A DNA stretch of 64,000 nucleotides from Albula goreensis (Eukaryota > Chordata > Actinopteri > Albuliformes > Albulidae): assembly GCA_022829145.1 (NCBI GenBank), contig CM040741.1, positions 52,112,180-52,176,179 of the forward strand, given 5' to 3'. The notes under the pieces were generated by a model, which saw nothing but the letters and a program-made list of their open reading frames with translations, ran no database searches and was not told the DNA's origin. Below are positions 10,169 to 20,959 of this stretch, piece by piece; the stretch's first letter is position 1, and each line of letters starts with the position of its first letter. The position numbers and the translations under genes are program-made.

Positions 10169-13035
10169 CACAAATTCATATTGCATAATGTTGTTCATGG
10201 TTGCACAGTGAACTCATAAGCCTGGCGACCATGTCAGGAGTTAGCAGTAGTCCTGGCTGTTTGGGGAGTTGACTGGCATCAGTGGCTTGGCAGTCCCAGG
10301 GTGAAGCCGGTAGCTCATAACAGGAAACTGGAAGTGGAATCCTAGATCTGCCAAAACACTGGGCCCTGGCCTCTCCCTGCCCTGTTACCTCCTCCTTTAT
10401 TCTGTGATCAAGCCAAAAACCAACAAGCATATGGAAGGTACCATGCCGTTCATGCCTGACAACTGAGTGTGTGCTTCAGTCTTAACGCTCCAGGAAGTTT
10501 TCTTTTTTTTTTTTTTCCAGTTACCTTCGATCTGACCTACTGCTGTGCCACTGTCAGTAGCAAGATTTTGGGAGGAGAGAAAATAGCTTTGAAAATTGGA
10601 TACTGTTAAACATACACCAGGAACAACATGCAAATAAAAAATAAGATCTGAACAGGTGATGACCACTCTGCTAATCTTTTCACCCTCTGGAGGTAAAATA
10701 TCACTACTGCAGAAGATCACTTATTCACTCACTCTCTCATAAACAACATGCAATTATAAACAAAATCATGTCTGAAATTCCGAAGTCCAACAGCAAAAAC
10801 TAAAACATGCTCCAAATAGTTAAGACACAAGAAAGAGGCACAGAAAAAATCCAGGCTCTCTATCAATGATAGCTATAAAATGATAGCTTTTTCAATGATC
10901 ATTTTATTTCATCCCCTCAGCAGTTGGCTTCAGATTTTGAATCCCACACCACACACACTGTAGACTTTAATTTGCCCACACATCTTTCTTTCAAATTCTG
11001 TAAGACTCTAGAGACACAATCTTAAGCATCATAAATTCTCTTAAGACACTATGACTCATAAATTATTAAATATGGAATATGTAACATACCTAAATAGTTT
11101 TGTTCTGATCCTTCATCACCTTACTCTATATTCTTTAAATAATCAGCATAATTCCTTATCACTGAACATGTCTCAATTCACCATTTAGACACACAACAAT
11201 CCATATTACAGACATTGTATACATTGCCCCAATAATGTACCAATTTATAGAGAATATTCTCACAAATCAGTTGAATGAAAACTAAATAAAGAGATATGAA
11301 AGAGCATGAAAGATAAATGAGAGAGCAGCTGGGTCTTGGATACCCAGTTCTTGGACTCATGACTACATTATGAACGGGCACCATTACTTTCTGTGCCACC
11401 CAGAAGGGTCTGTTTTCCTCTTCCTATAACAATGCTATATGCCATCTGATTTGACAAATCACAGCTTGTAAAATTAGATCAGCAGAATTCCCCATCCTGA
11501 CAACATTGGTGTCTTTAAAGAATCCATTTGGGATCCATTTCTCTTCCTGCTTTATACTCCAGTCGTATGCTCACTGCAGATAATGCTATATTTCTTATGC
11601 TATAATATAAACAGAATTGATTCCAGATTTGTATTCATTTTACATCTGACAAGTCCAATTTTTTATCTAGTAACTGCAATCTAGAGTGTTTGGCATTATT
11701 AATTGCTAATTTATACCTCATAAATGTACAACCTTGATACATTGATCTTGAAGTACTAGGGTTATAAATAAACAGTTATTTCTCAGAATGGTTTTTTATG
11801 ATATTAAACCCTGGACTCACAACTGCTCAGCTATTTTATCAGAGTCTTTTCATTTCAAAATTATTCAACTTTTATGACTTCAGATTTCATTTGTATTCAA
11901 AAACAAACATTGTTTACAAAATAATTATACAACTAAATTACATTTCATGATTTTATGACAGAACGATGGAACCCTGAAAAAAGTATTTGCTCCTTGATTT
12001 TCTGCACTTTTTCCATTTTTTTACATTGGATTTGGTTGGCACTTTTGTGCATTGAATTAGTCTATCGGGGGAGTTAGATGGTGGCTATTGTGTATCTTTT
12101 ATGATTAGGTTTCACAGGAAGAAACAATGTTTGCTCTTTTTTGACTGGAGGTAGGTAGCACTCCCACAAATTACCACAGACTACCAGTCACTGTGCTAAC
12201 ATGTGGGACCCATTGCATTGGTTCATTGTAATGCACACAGAAGTTCAAATGCTCTGGGTTGGTGATTGTTTCCATAGTGGTCTTCTATAGCTATTCTTAA
12301 GTCATTTGCCACTTTTGTTCTCCTACTGTCCCCTTTCAGGATCTTTTAACCCTATGTGAAGCCTTTTCTGTGAGATTGGTAAAATTTTTCCACATTGCAA
12401 AGCAACTCATGCCGCACCATACTGGTTAAACTCTTCACCTTTCATAATAAAACTTTTAAAACTTCTTAAAACCATATTACTTTTTCCCTACACTAATCTT
12501 TTCACTGCATACCTGCAGAGCAGGAAAACCGCTGAAAAGCAGTTTTTAAATTGAGTGGGGCTGAGTGAAATTATAATCCTGCATGTTTTAATTGTAACAT
12601 CTGTGAGCCTGATGCCTTTTTCACCTTTCCCTGTGTAAATATAATAAAACGAAAAAAGAACACGCGGTCACTCAATCATTCAGGCACTCCATATTGAACC
12701 CATTTTAAGGCCAGGCTTTATGACATGTTATTGTAGTTTGATATCATCAGGCCATATTGTGAAAAGATACCCGTTTTACGCTATGAGCAAACAAAGGGAA
12801 ATAATGGATATTCTCAATAGGCACAAAGCAAATTGTGCTCCTCAATCAATCTATTCCCAGTGTTGTCAATTCAGTCTCACCTCAGGGCTGTCTTTAATTG
12901 TGAGTAACACATTTAACAAAGAGTCACTTTGTTCACAAACAAAATTCTGCTTATTTCAACAAGTGCTCCATCAATGTTGTTGGGAAAGCTTTCAGAGGCA
13001 TTCATTTAACACCATGCGATAGTTTTTTTTTTCAG
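10169..13035. other. Non-coding stretch of presumed intron 1
   Basis: AT-rich sequence with no supported gene. At about 11960-12060 a segment (AAAAAAGTATTTGCTCCTTG, then GATTTTCTGCAC) resembles the terminal region of a decayed fish DNA transposon that usually contains 'gtatttgccccttcctgatttct'. Without an alignment I leave it unclassified. A T run lies at 10502-10516. Confidence 0.4.
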
Positions 13036-13039
13036 CATT

Positions 13040-13270
13040 GCGTCAGCTGAAAACAGACTTCTTTGCTTTTTTCAACTGTCCATATTCACACCAACAATCC
13101 CACGAGCAGTAAATCTTTTGGGCACCCAGGATCCAGTCACTGTTTGAGGGATGGATATTTAAACTAGCTCGAGGGGTCATGGATGACTGACACATTGTGC
13201 AGTTGTGAGGATTCAATATAAATGGAGGACACTCTGTTTCGACATGAAGTGACACACTGTGAAGCAATTA
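13040..13270. promoter_or_regulatory. Candidate conserved non-coding element in intron 1
   Basis: A block of mixed composition with little repetitiveness or decay stands out from the AT-rich flanks. It includes GCGTCAGCTGAAAACAGAC, ACTAGCTCGAGGGGTCATGG and AGCAATTAACCAGTGCATG. The call rests on texture only (intact CpGs, motif density); no alignment could be run. Confidence 0.3.
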
Positions 13271-15575
13271 ACCAGTGCATGTGAGTGGTTTTGTTACTGT
13301 TTTGTTGTTGAATTTTAAAGTTTTTCAGATGGGAAATGAAAAATCACTGGATTGAGATGATTAGAAAATGCATTATGCCCATCAAATGATGGCCCCCAAG
13401 GGTTCTGCATCATGCACAAACAGCTATGAAAAACACATCACATACACCATTCCAGAAATAGTTAATAATTGAACACTAATACCCTTAGATAAAAAGATGT
13501 TAAAAATTGTAGGTGATCATTAGGCCATGTAAAATTCTACAAGGAGCAGAAGGCATGCTGTACCAGAATAATAAATGAGTATATTAACAAGCATATCATT
13601 TTTAATTAGTTTCACCCACAAAAAGGTCAAAAAGTGAGAAAATGAGAGCTAATCACACAGAATTCTGATGTGATTGCTATATAAAGCATATGGTTATGGT
13701 TCAAGGTTATCACTATTGGTGTGATGGGGCCTTGGAAGCCTTTTAAAGTTTATGCAATTCTTTCCGAAATACTCAATTTCTCCACTTCATACATCATGAG
13801 TGTAGAAGGACTACAGCACTGATGTAAGTCTTAAATGGCCTTTAAAGGCTTTCTAAAGTTGTAGTAACATTTTCTCCTATTTTGTAAGGTATTTATACTG
13901 TAAATATGTAGACAAAACAATTCAGTGTAAGTCCTGAATCCACATATACTGAGATTCCAAAATGCCATGATTTTTGGATATTCAGATTTTGAAACAGTCT
14001 TGGCTACCATGCTTAATTTAAATATTAACAACTTTATCTGGTTATCTATCAAGTAGAGGTCTTCATACATGAGCCAACATGGCCTCTGTATTTCTTTAAC
14101 TTTGGTGTTCAGTATTTTTATTTATTTTTTTGAAAATGGGTTCAGTTGAGATTCGGGGGTGAATCCAGACTTGTGTGCCAATCTTATGTTTCGCCACTAT
14201 AAGTATGTTGAAAGCGCTACTGCTCACATCCATCAACCCTCCCAGCTCTGCACACACGCAACACTTTCCAACCAATCACATAAACTCAGTGAAGGTGATA
14301 GCAAGATGACATGTGTGTCAATTACATCATACTTCCATGAACTACCATCTGAGAATGTGACTAATTGGTAAGCAATTTCTAAAATTGCTCCTACAGAAGA
14401 GGCTGTTCCCAAACCACGAAGCAAGTGTACCCTGAGATCACTAAAGGTTTGACTGTCTGGGTTCAAAGACTGGGGGAAACCTAAATCTGGCTGTGGATAA
14501 ATATTGTTTTATGCCAAAGGCAGTTTGTTGAAATTTGACTAAGTTTACAATAGTATGTTCCCCAAGCAGCCAGTCACACTTCTACGATGAGGGACTGTCA
14601 TGTTCTAAATGCTCTGTACAATATATTCATTCATTTGAAATGCTTACTACATTTAGTATGTATTATACGGCAAACATAAAATGAAGTATACAGGGAGCAG
14701 GTACAGACATTGAGTCGAAAAATAAATATTCAGCTTAATTATTATTTGATTAAATTATGGTATAACATCATCAAAACTAACCAGCATTTCAAAAAAGGCT
14801 TTGTCAAAGAACTGTTGATGAAGGTAAAATTTTGCAGCTTACATTTACCTCAACGGGCAAACGTAGCTAAAGCCATTTGCACAGTATCTATCCAATTTTA
14901 CACCTCATTATTGAGTTTGGAACAATTGGATGTAAGGATATTGGAGGGAATGTGACAAGCCTTAACTATAAGGGACAGTACATGCTTCTCATAACGTCTT
15001 GTAAAATGTTTCTCGCAACCAAAGAATGCAAGTTACATTGTATATACAGAAATGAACAGAAAACACTGTAAATGGGAAAGACTGAAACCCCAAAGCATAA
15101 TGTCATGTCCCTGTTTTGGCCACGGTTTTGTTTAAGCATCGAAGTTCAGAATCAAATCATGCTGTCTACAAACCACTCATGTCTATTAGATGTCTTATAC
15201 AAGGAGCAATAAGGTCGCTTTGTCAAACTAAATGGAAGCCTGCTTTCCTCACTGCACTGAGAAATATACCTTTCCCTACAGTAAGCTCTTAATTTTAAAA
15301 CATTGGAGTCAGCAATTATTTTCATAAAAGTCTGACTTAATTTCAAAACTGCCCCACATGACTAACATTAATGCTGTGGAAGTCTACCATTCAGTCTTTT
15401 TGTGATGTGATGTGCTTGAGAAATTAACGGTTGTAATTGCAACTCCATGACACAAACCAGCTATACTGTACAGTAGGTGCTGTCACAGAAGTCCTGACAA
15501 CCCTGCCAGCATTGGAAAAAAACTGCTAGTTGTCCCTAGAGCTTTAGATAACATACACAACACAAACTGAATTTG
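13271..15575. other. Non-coding stretch of presumed intron 1
   Basis: AT-rich, low in CpG, with random-looking short reading frames. No repeats longer than short A or T runs and no coding signal were recognised. Confidence 0.5.
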
Positions 15576-15579
15576 TTCC

Positions 15580-15790
15580 GACCTGTACATTTGCATATTC
15601 AATGTGAAATTGCAATCACAATGTGGTAATCATTTCAACCTGAATACAACATATTCTGTAATTGGCCACTGCGATTTACAGCGTATACGCCCAAATGCTA
15701 ATTGAATGCATATCTGCAAAGTTAAATTGAGAGGAGGCATTTTCGGAGGAGGGCATTTAGCTTCTTGCTTAATACTATGATAACGTTCAT
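15580..15790. promoter_or_regulatory. Candidate proximal intronic enhancer near astn2 exon 1
   Basis: About 1 kb inside the intron from exon 1. It is dense in homeodomain/POU/SOX-like words: TTTGCATATTCAA, TGCTAATTGAATGCATATC, AACATATTCTGTAATTGG and GAAATTGCAATCACAATG. Such AT-motif-rich, CpG-retaining blocks are typical of neural conserved non-coding elements. Inferred from texture and position only. Confidence 0.33.
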
Positions 15791-16129
15791 GACATTCACC
15801 TTCATCTGTTACAGAAAAAGATCATAAAAATTGTCTGGTACCTACACATGAAGTCTCTCACAACATTACATACTCTGCCTGCTTGAGTGTTAGATTAAAA
15901 TGCGTTTGCTACAACTTCGAACACGAAAAGCCCAGTTGTTTCACGTTCAACAACAGTCATGTCGTTTCAAACAAGTCAGAAACAAAACAGAAAGTACGCT
16001 CAAAAAGCACATGCGCAGCGGTGAAATTCTTCATGGGATAGGCTATTGCTGCACGGTGTAAAGGCTGTTTCTGACAAAGGAGAGATCCAACAACATGTCA
16101 CGCACAATTTCCACTCCATGTAGTAGATT

Positions 16130-16751
16130 AATAGAATGTGCCCCTCTGACAGTCAACTCTCAGACTATTTACAGTTTTCATATATTTAAGTAGCAGCACC
16201 AAATGTAGCTACATTTCGTATCGATACTAACAATTAAATTCTTAAAACCGACCATGGGGACCCGCTGCGTTTAGCAGTCAGCGCGTCATATGAACCGCGT
16301 GCATCTATTTACGCATGATAGCCTTGACCACCCTAAAAGACACCAAACTAATTTTATTACCTTATCTTCTGCACCTGACGCAAAGTGCAGTATGAGAAAT
16401 TATCCCTAACAGAAAACTAGTCAATATGTTTCTCAGAGAACAGTACTGGGTAACACACAGATAAACGGCAAATTACAAGTAAAGCGATGTCTATCTCTTG
16501 ATCCAAACTAACAAACCCATATCCGCAATTGCAAAGGTGCACAGACAGTTGTAAATGTATTTGATACTTCGCCAGGGCATAACATTTCCAATTTATAAAT
16601 ACGCCCCCGTGTATATTAACTAGCAATAAAATACAAGCACTTGAATTTTACAACCCCTCGGTGCACACCATTACTACGTTTAGCATCATGTTTTATTAGC
16701 GGTCTGTGGAAGACGTCAGGTCGTTGATAACGGAAAGTAGCCAACAGTGAA
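16130..16751 (-). other. astn2: Proximal part of presumed astn2 intron 1
   Basis: Sequence immediately downstream of the exon 1 donor (GTAAGG at 16752-16757). A CpG-bearing patch at about 16245-16315 (GGGGACCCGCTGCGTTTAGC, GTCAGCGCGTCATATGAACC) could belong to the promoter-associated region. No exon was recognised. Confidence 0.6.
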
Positions 16752-16757
16752 CCTTAC

Positions 16758-17097
16758 CCAGTGTAAAGTAGGGGAGAGCAGTGTTGTCGAGATCATCCAG
16801 CACAGAGATTCTTCCTGGTAGATCTGTTCTAACGAGGAGCAGTAGACGGGATTCCCCTCCTCCTCCTCCGGCCACGCTCCCCGAGCCTCCACCGGTGAAA
16901 CTGAACTCATTCTCACGGAGAACTGGGAGGGTGGACACGGTTACGGTTTTAACCTCGCATATGCTCTCCGCGCCGTTTTCCTTATCTGTCTTCTCGTCCT
17001 GCATCCCTGTTTTTCTGCTTCCTCCAGCGGCTTCGCTCCCAGTCAAGAGGACCCCAAGTACGAGGATCGCACGGAGTGTCGGTACTCTCCAAGCCAT
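16758..17097 (-). CDS. astn2: Astrotactin (ASTN2-like), first coding exon
   Basis: This is the 5' coding exon of an astrotactin, a neuronal membrane glycoprotein family; ASTN1 supports glia-guided migration and ASTN2 controls surface trafficking of ASTN1 and other neuronal proteins (family knowledge). The exon encodes 113 residues plus one base. Residues 1-24 form a signal peptide (MAWRVPTLR, then a hydrophobic stretch ending near GSEAAGG). Cys47 opens the conserved block: CEVKTVTVSTLPVLREN (47-63), a Gly-rich insert (69-81), ESRLLLLVR (82-90), LPGRISVLDDLDNT (93-106) and ALPYFTL (107-113). KTVTVSTLP, ESRLLL, LPGRI and DDLDNT fit ASTN2 better than ASTN1. The exon ends on a consensus donor (G|GTAAGG, 16752-16757) in phase 1, as remembered for mammalian ASTN2 (FTL|E). 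The frame stays open upstream to 17427, but this ATG has G at -3 and +4 and immediately precedes the signal peptide. The remaining exons are not in the window. ASTN1 is the less likely alternative. Confidence 0.92.
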
Positions 17098-17470
17098 CCC
17101 GTTCTGCAAGCAGCTCTCTTGCTTTGAGAGAGCCTCATGAGCAGCTTGTTCCCTTATACCAAAGCCTCCGCACAGGAGACAAGTCTGTCCAGGAGGCGGC
17201 AGCACAGGTGAAGTCCGAATTATTATTATAATTATTAATTTTGAGACTTCGCTCTTGTTGTAGCTCACAGTGGTCAGGTACTGGAAGATGCTAGATAACA
17301 AGGTAACGGGGACATTTAGGAAACGCCACTCTGTTAAATAGCATAGTGTGTGGTTGTGTGGTGCAGTTCCCGAAGACAGAGGGACACAAAGGGGGAAAGA
17401 AACCCTTACATTTAATCTCTGTTTCAACAGATACAGCTCTGCACACCGTGCGTACTACACTGCAGCGGCT
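17098..17470 (-). promoter_or_regulatory. astn2: Presumed 5' UTR and core promoter region of astn2
   Basis: This stretch lies directly upstream of the chosen start codon. It is richer in G+C and CpG than its surroundings; the enrichment continues through the exon to about 16800, like a small CpG-island promoter. A run of TTA/ATT repeats at 17220-17240 interrupts it. I saw no clear TATA box or initiator, so the transcription start is not placed. An open reading frame continuing upstream in frame with astn2 looks like UTR, because it lacks a signal peptide at its own methionines. Calling this a promoter is inference from position and composition. Confidence 0.55.
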
Positions 17471-20400
17471 AGTTTGCCCTGCGGTAGCATACACCGTTAA
17501 TTCATTAAAATGTAGCTCGTGCAGTCAGAGAGAGAAAGAAATATAACAGATGCTCGACAATGTGCATTAAAAATAAGGAACAGCTGGAAATAAACACATC
17601 GAATGGGTTATGGTTTACGTAAAATAGATGTACAAATCTTTAGCAGTAATTAAATAGTTTATAAAAAATGTTTCACAGATTAGCTAACCAAGGACATTGG
17701 AAGTAGATTACAGTGTTTTACGTCAAGTAAAAGTTCTCTGAATTATCTAAAACACGTGCATATTTTTATATGGTCATTATGTGGTTGCATCTTTATATAA
17801 ACAACGCTAACTCTCCCAGCTGTCACCAGAACGTCGTCTGCTCTTTAAAAAAGTTATTAAATAAGGATGTTCAGTTCAGATCCGATTCAAAAAGGTGGCG
17901 TATCCGGTTTTCTGGTTCACAGTCGTCGTGGTCGGTGATATTGCCTACCAAGTAAAAAAAAAATCTTAAATAGTTAAAATAAAACAATAGTTATATCTCT
18001 TTTCACTCGAAAAAGATAACTCATCTAATTTACCTCAGTTCACTGCGCACAGTTAAGGACAAAGTATCTTATTTAAGTAGTAGTGCAGCTATTATTTCAA
18101 CACTGCCATATTTTTATGTATTTTATTTCAAATCAATTATGCATGGATACCGGATTTTCCGTTAAAAACCGCCAATTTCTGGATTTTAAATAGAAGGGCC
18201 GGTGGGTCTGCAGGTTTTTTTTTTTTTTTTTTTAGTTAGTTTTGGAATTGAGGATTTTAGGGTATATGTAATTACCAGCAGAGCCTGTGGACGTTCAGGA
18301 TCAGTTTTGAAGACCACTATTATAAAAAGTATCGGAAGCCGCCTTAGTCTCTCCAAGAGTGTGGGCATCATATATCTGCCGATCTGAAAGCTGCTAAATC
18401 TGCAGGCCAGGCTGCACCCGTGCACACTTACCTGCCTCAGCAGAATACAAAATGTCATATTATTTATTTTGCCTGTTTTTTGTGATGCACACTACAGCTG
18501 TTCAAGGCACCTTGGGAACAGATGAAAACAAAGCGCAACTCTGCACTTTCCCTTATTTAAAAAAAAAAACAGTGTGCAATGAGGGCAATGAATGTGGGGC
18601 ATTCAGGGGGCATGTATTGTATATGACAAAAAGTAGGCCATAAAACCATATAGCCATCCTGCATGTAATCCATACTTCCTTCCTTTAAGGGAATGGGCGA
18701 TTATGCTTTCTTATGTGCCTGCTCTTGCAGGACCTGCTAACAGTTTGTATTTTTGTGTATTAATAAAGCACTCGCTGTTCTGTGAAATGGTGGATGGTGC
18801 TGCCCACTCAGAACACTGTGTTAGCGGTTCCAATGCTCTTATCTGGTAACCATGGGTGATAATAAGGTCGTTGCCTGATGTCCAAAATCATGCACCCACA
18901 TATGTTGGTGAGTTTTCTCTGCTGGATGAGAGTGGGCGTTCGGGAGAGTAGGTGTGATCATCAATATGCATGTGCTACTGTGTGCGCATGTGTGTGTGTC
19001 TGCTTCTGAGTATGCATGCCCCTGTGTTTGCATGCACTTATCTTCATGAGTATCTGCATGTGCACACATGTAGATGCATCTGTTTTATGTAGCTACATAT
19101 GTCCATCAGGGCTCACATCTTCATGCACAATCATATGTGCATATCATGTATGATTGCAAGTGTATGTGTCACTGTGTGTGTGTGTGTGTGTCCAATGCGT
19201 GTGTTCAGCCACATTTACATATCTGTGTGTATGTTAATGTGCTGAGTACAGAAAGAAGACTTCAAATTAAGGCTGGATTTTCTTCTTAGTCTGGTTATAC
19301 ATATTTGAATCCACAGCCTGGACTGTGAATAAAAGCTCAGTAAAAATTGTCAAGTTATATTTCCCACTAGCCTCATATCATGCTACTAAGCACATGTCCC
19401 ATGCTGGCAGACCAACTGCTGAGCCGACTGTCGAGGAATATCCCCTCAGAGACTATAGGCAAGAGAAGGGATTCTCAAATACAGGTGTATTCATGTTTCT
19501 CAATTGTATTCGGTCTTGAAACAGAGCATTTCAACATTTGCCTCGATCAAGGCCTTGCACCCACTGTTGTGACTTTAGATAGAATTTTTGTGATGTAGTG
19601 AAGACATTTCGCAGACATAGCTTCCTCACTATATCCACTTAGCTCATGCAGTGTTGGTAAATCTGGTGAGCTGTAGTGATGACCACACAGCACAACCAGA
19701 TACAACTACCTCAGTGAATGTAGGGGAAAAGTCCCTTATCAAGGACACTCAAGGCATTCACACTCAGGGTCAAGGAGCGTGAATGTCACATTCTATAGTG
19801 GACATTCACATGCTAGCTCACGCCTCCTCATTCACTTCATGGAACATTTCCGTTCTTTTGCGTATCAGTGGCAGAGGCTGTGGGTGGTAAGGGAGGTGGT
19901 GGGACAGAAAGGCATGGCTGTTACAGAGCTGTTAAGGAGTCTGCACTCTTAATAGCTAATGGAGAGCTTTTAAACATGGTCCCCTGTTGGTTATATGAGA
20001 CCCATCTCCAATGGAATAGCCTTAGCTTCTTTGCCAGTGCTACTTCAGACTCCTCGAAATTAAATTTGACAGACGACAAGGAAATGGTGTGCAGTCTAGA
20101 CAGAGGTGATTAGGTAGGTCCCCTTAGCTTTAATGACTCTGGACTTTTCCACCATCTCTGTCATTGACAGGATGGCCTTGCTCGTCCACACATTATCATT
20201 AATAATTGAACAATTAGCACCTTGGGATTTTATTTGTTCATAATTCAACTCTAATTTGGATTGATTACCTCTGTTCAATGTATTTAGAAAAATATATGAA
20301 ATATCTTATATTAGCATAACACCACCCTCTTACATTCACCCTTCTACATATTGGTAATTTTGTTCTTATTGCTGTTTCTCATAGGGTATCTCCATAATAT

Positions 20401-20600
20401 ATCTGTAATAATATGGTACATCTTAACAGGATATTGTTGGGTTGATTTAAAGGCAATCAATTCACAGTGTGATGAATGTCTTGTAGAGACAGCGGAAATT
20501 GCATCTGAGCTGGTGTGCAAGCTTAGAATGTACAGCTTAATACTCTCCCTCAGGTTATTTTTCACATAATTACAGTTTCTAGAAAATGTTTAACTAATTT
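17471..20600. other. astn2 5' flanking DNA, mostly without recognisable features
   Basis: Contains a 19-base T run (18215-18233), a TG-rich cryptic repeat (about 18960-19190), and at about 19605-19790 a faintly repeat-like segment (GACATTTCGCAGACATAGC, CCCTTATCAAGGACACTCAA) that may be a very old copy of a teleost dispersed repeat. No protein-coding exon is supported. Confidence 0.45.
18960..19191. repeat. TG/CATG-rich cryptic minisatellite ending in (TG)n
   Basis: Dense irregular repetition of TGTG, GCATG and CATGTG words (GCGCATGTGTGTGTGTC, GTATGCATGCC, GCATGTGCACACATG) leads into a pure (TG) run at about 19173-19191. Alternating purine-pyrimidine content is high. Confidence 0.7.
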
Positions 20601-20664
20601 CTGATTCCAATTTTTACATTAAAATAGTGGCAGTTCAGTGTACTGTTGCTGTTTTTTTCTTATA

Positions 20665-20956
20665 CAGGGGGTCCTCGACTTACGAACGAGTTCTATTCCT
20701 GCGATGTTCGAATTTATACCTAAATTAACACCTTAAGTCACTCACACTGTACACACAACACATGAAGGACATATAAAATACAGTAATTAAATTAAACATT
20801 AATAAAAAAAAGAGAGAACAATTTCTTATCTTTATTTCTGTGGTCGTATTTACGAACCAAACCGCTTAGGTCGAAACTAGGTTTATTTAAGTACTTTATG
20901 GGAGTGCGTCGTAACCGCAACGTAACTTGAGACCGTCATAACCCGAGGACCTCCTG
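20665..20956. mobile_element. pogo/Tigger-like MITE with TA target duplication
   Basis: A 292-bp element starts CAGGGGGTCCTCGACTTACG and ends, read from the other strand, CAGGAGGTCCTCGGGTTATG: imperfect terminal inverted repeats of about 20-24 bp. It is flanked by TA on both sides (20663-20664 and 20957-20958), as expected for Tc1/mariner-superfamily insertion. The CAGGGGGTCCTCG termini are typical of pogo/Tigger-derived non-autonomous elements. The inside is AT-rich without a transposase. Retained CpGs near the ends suggest moderate age. Confidence 0.83.
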
Positions 20957-20959
20957 TAT

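Noticed and set aside
1-16700. Search for astrotactin exon 2 (the WRQQWLENGTL-type segment) on the minus strand
   Set aside because: No matching codons were seen by eye, so intron 1 is taken to continue past the left edge.
17098-17427. N-terminal extension of the astn2 frame to the methionine at 17427
   Set aside because: It would bury the signal peptide about 110 residues in; the internal ATG at 17097 has good context and fits the family.
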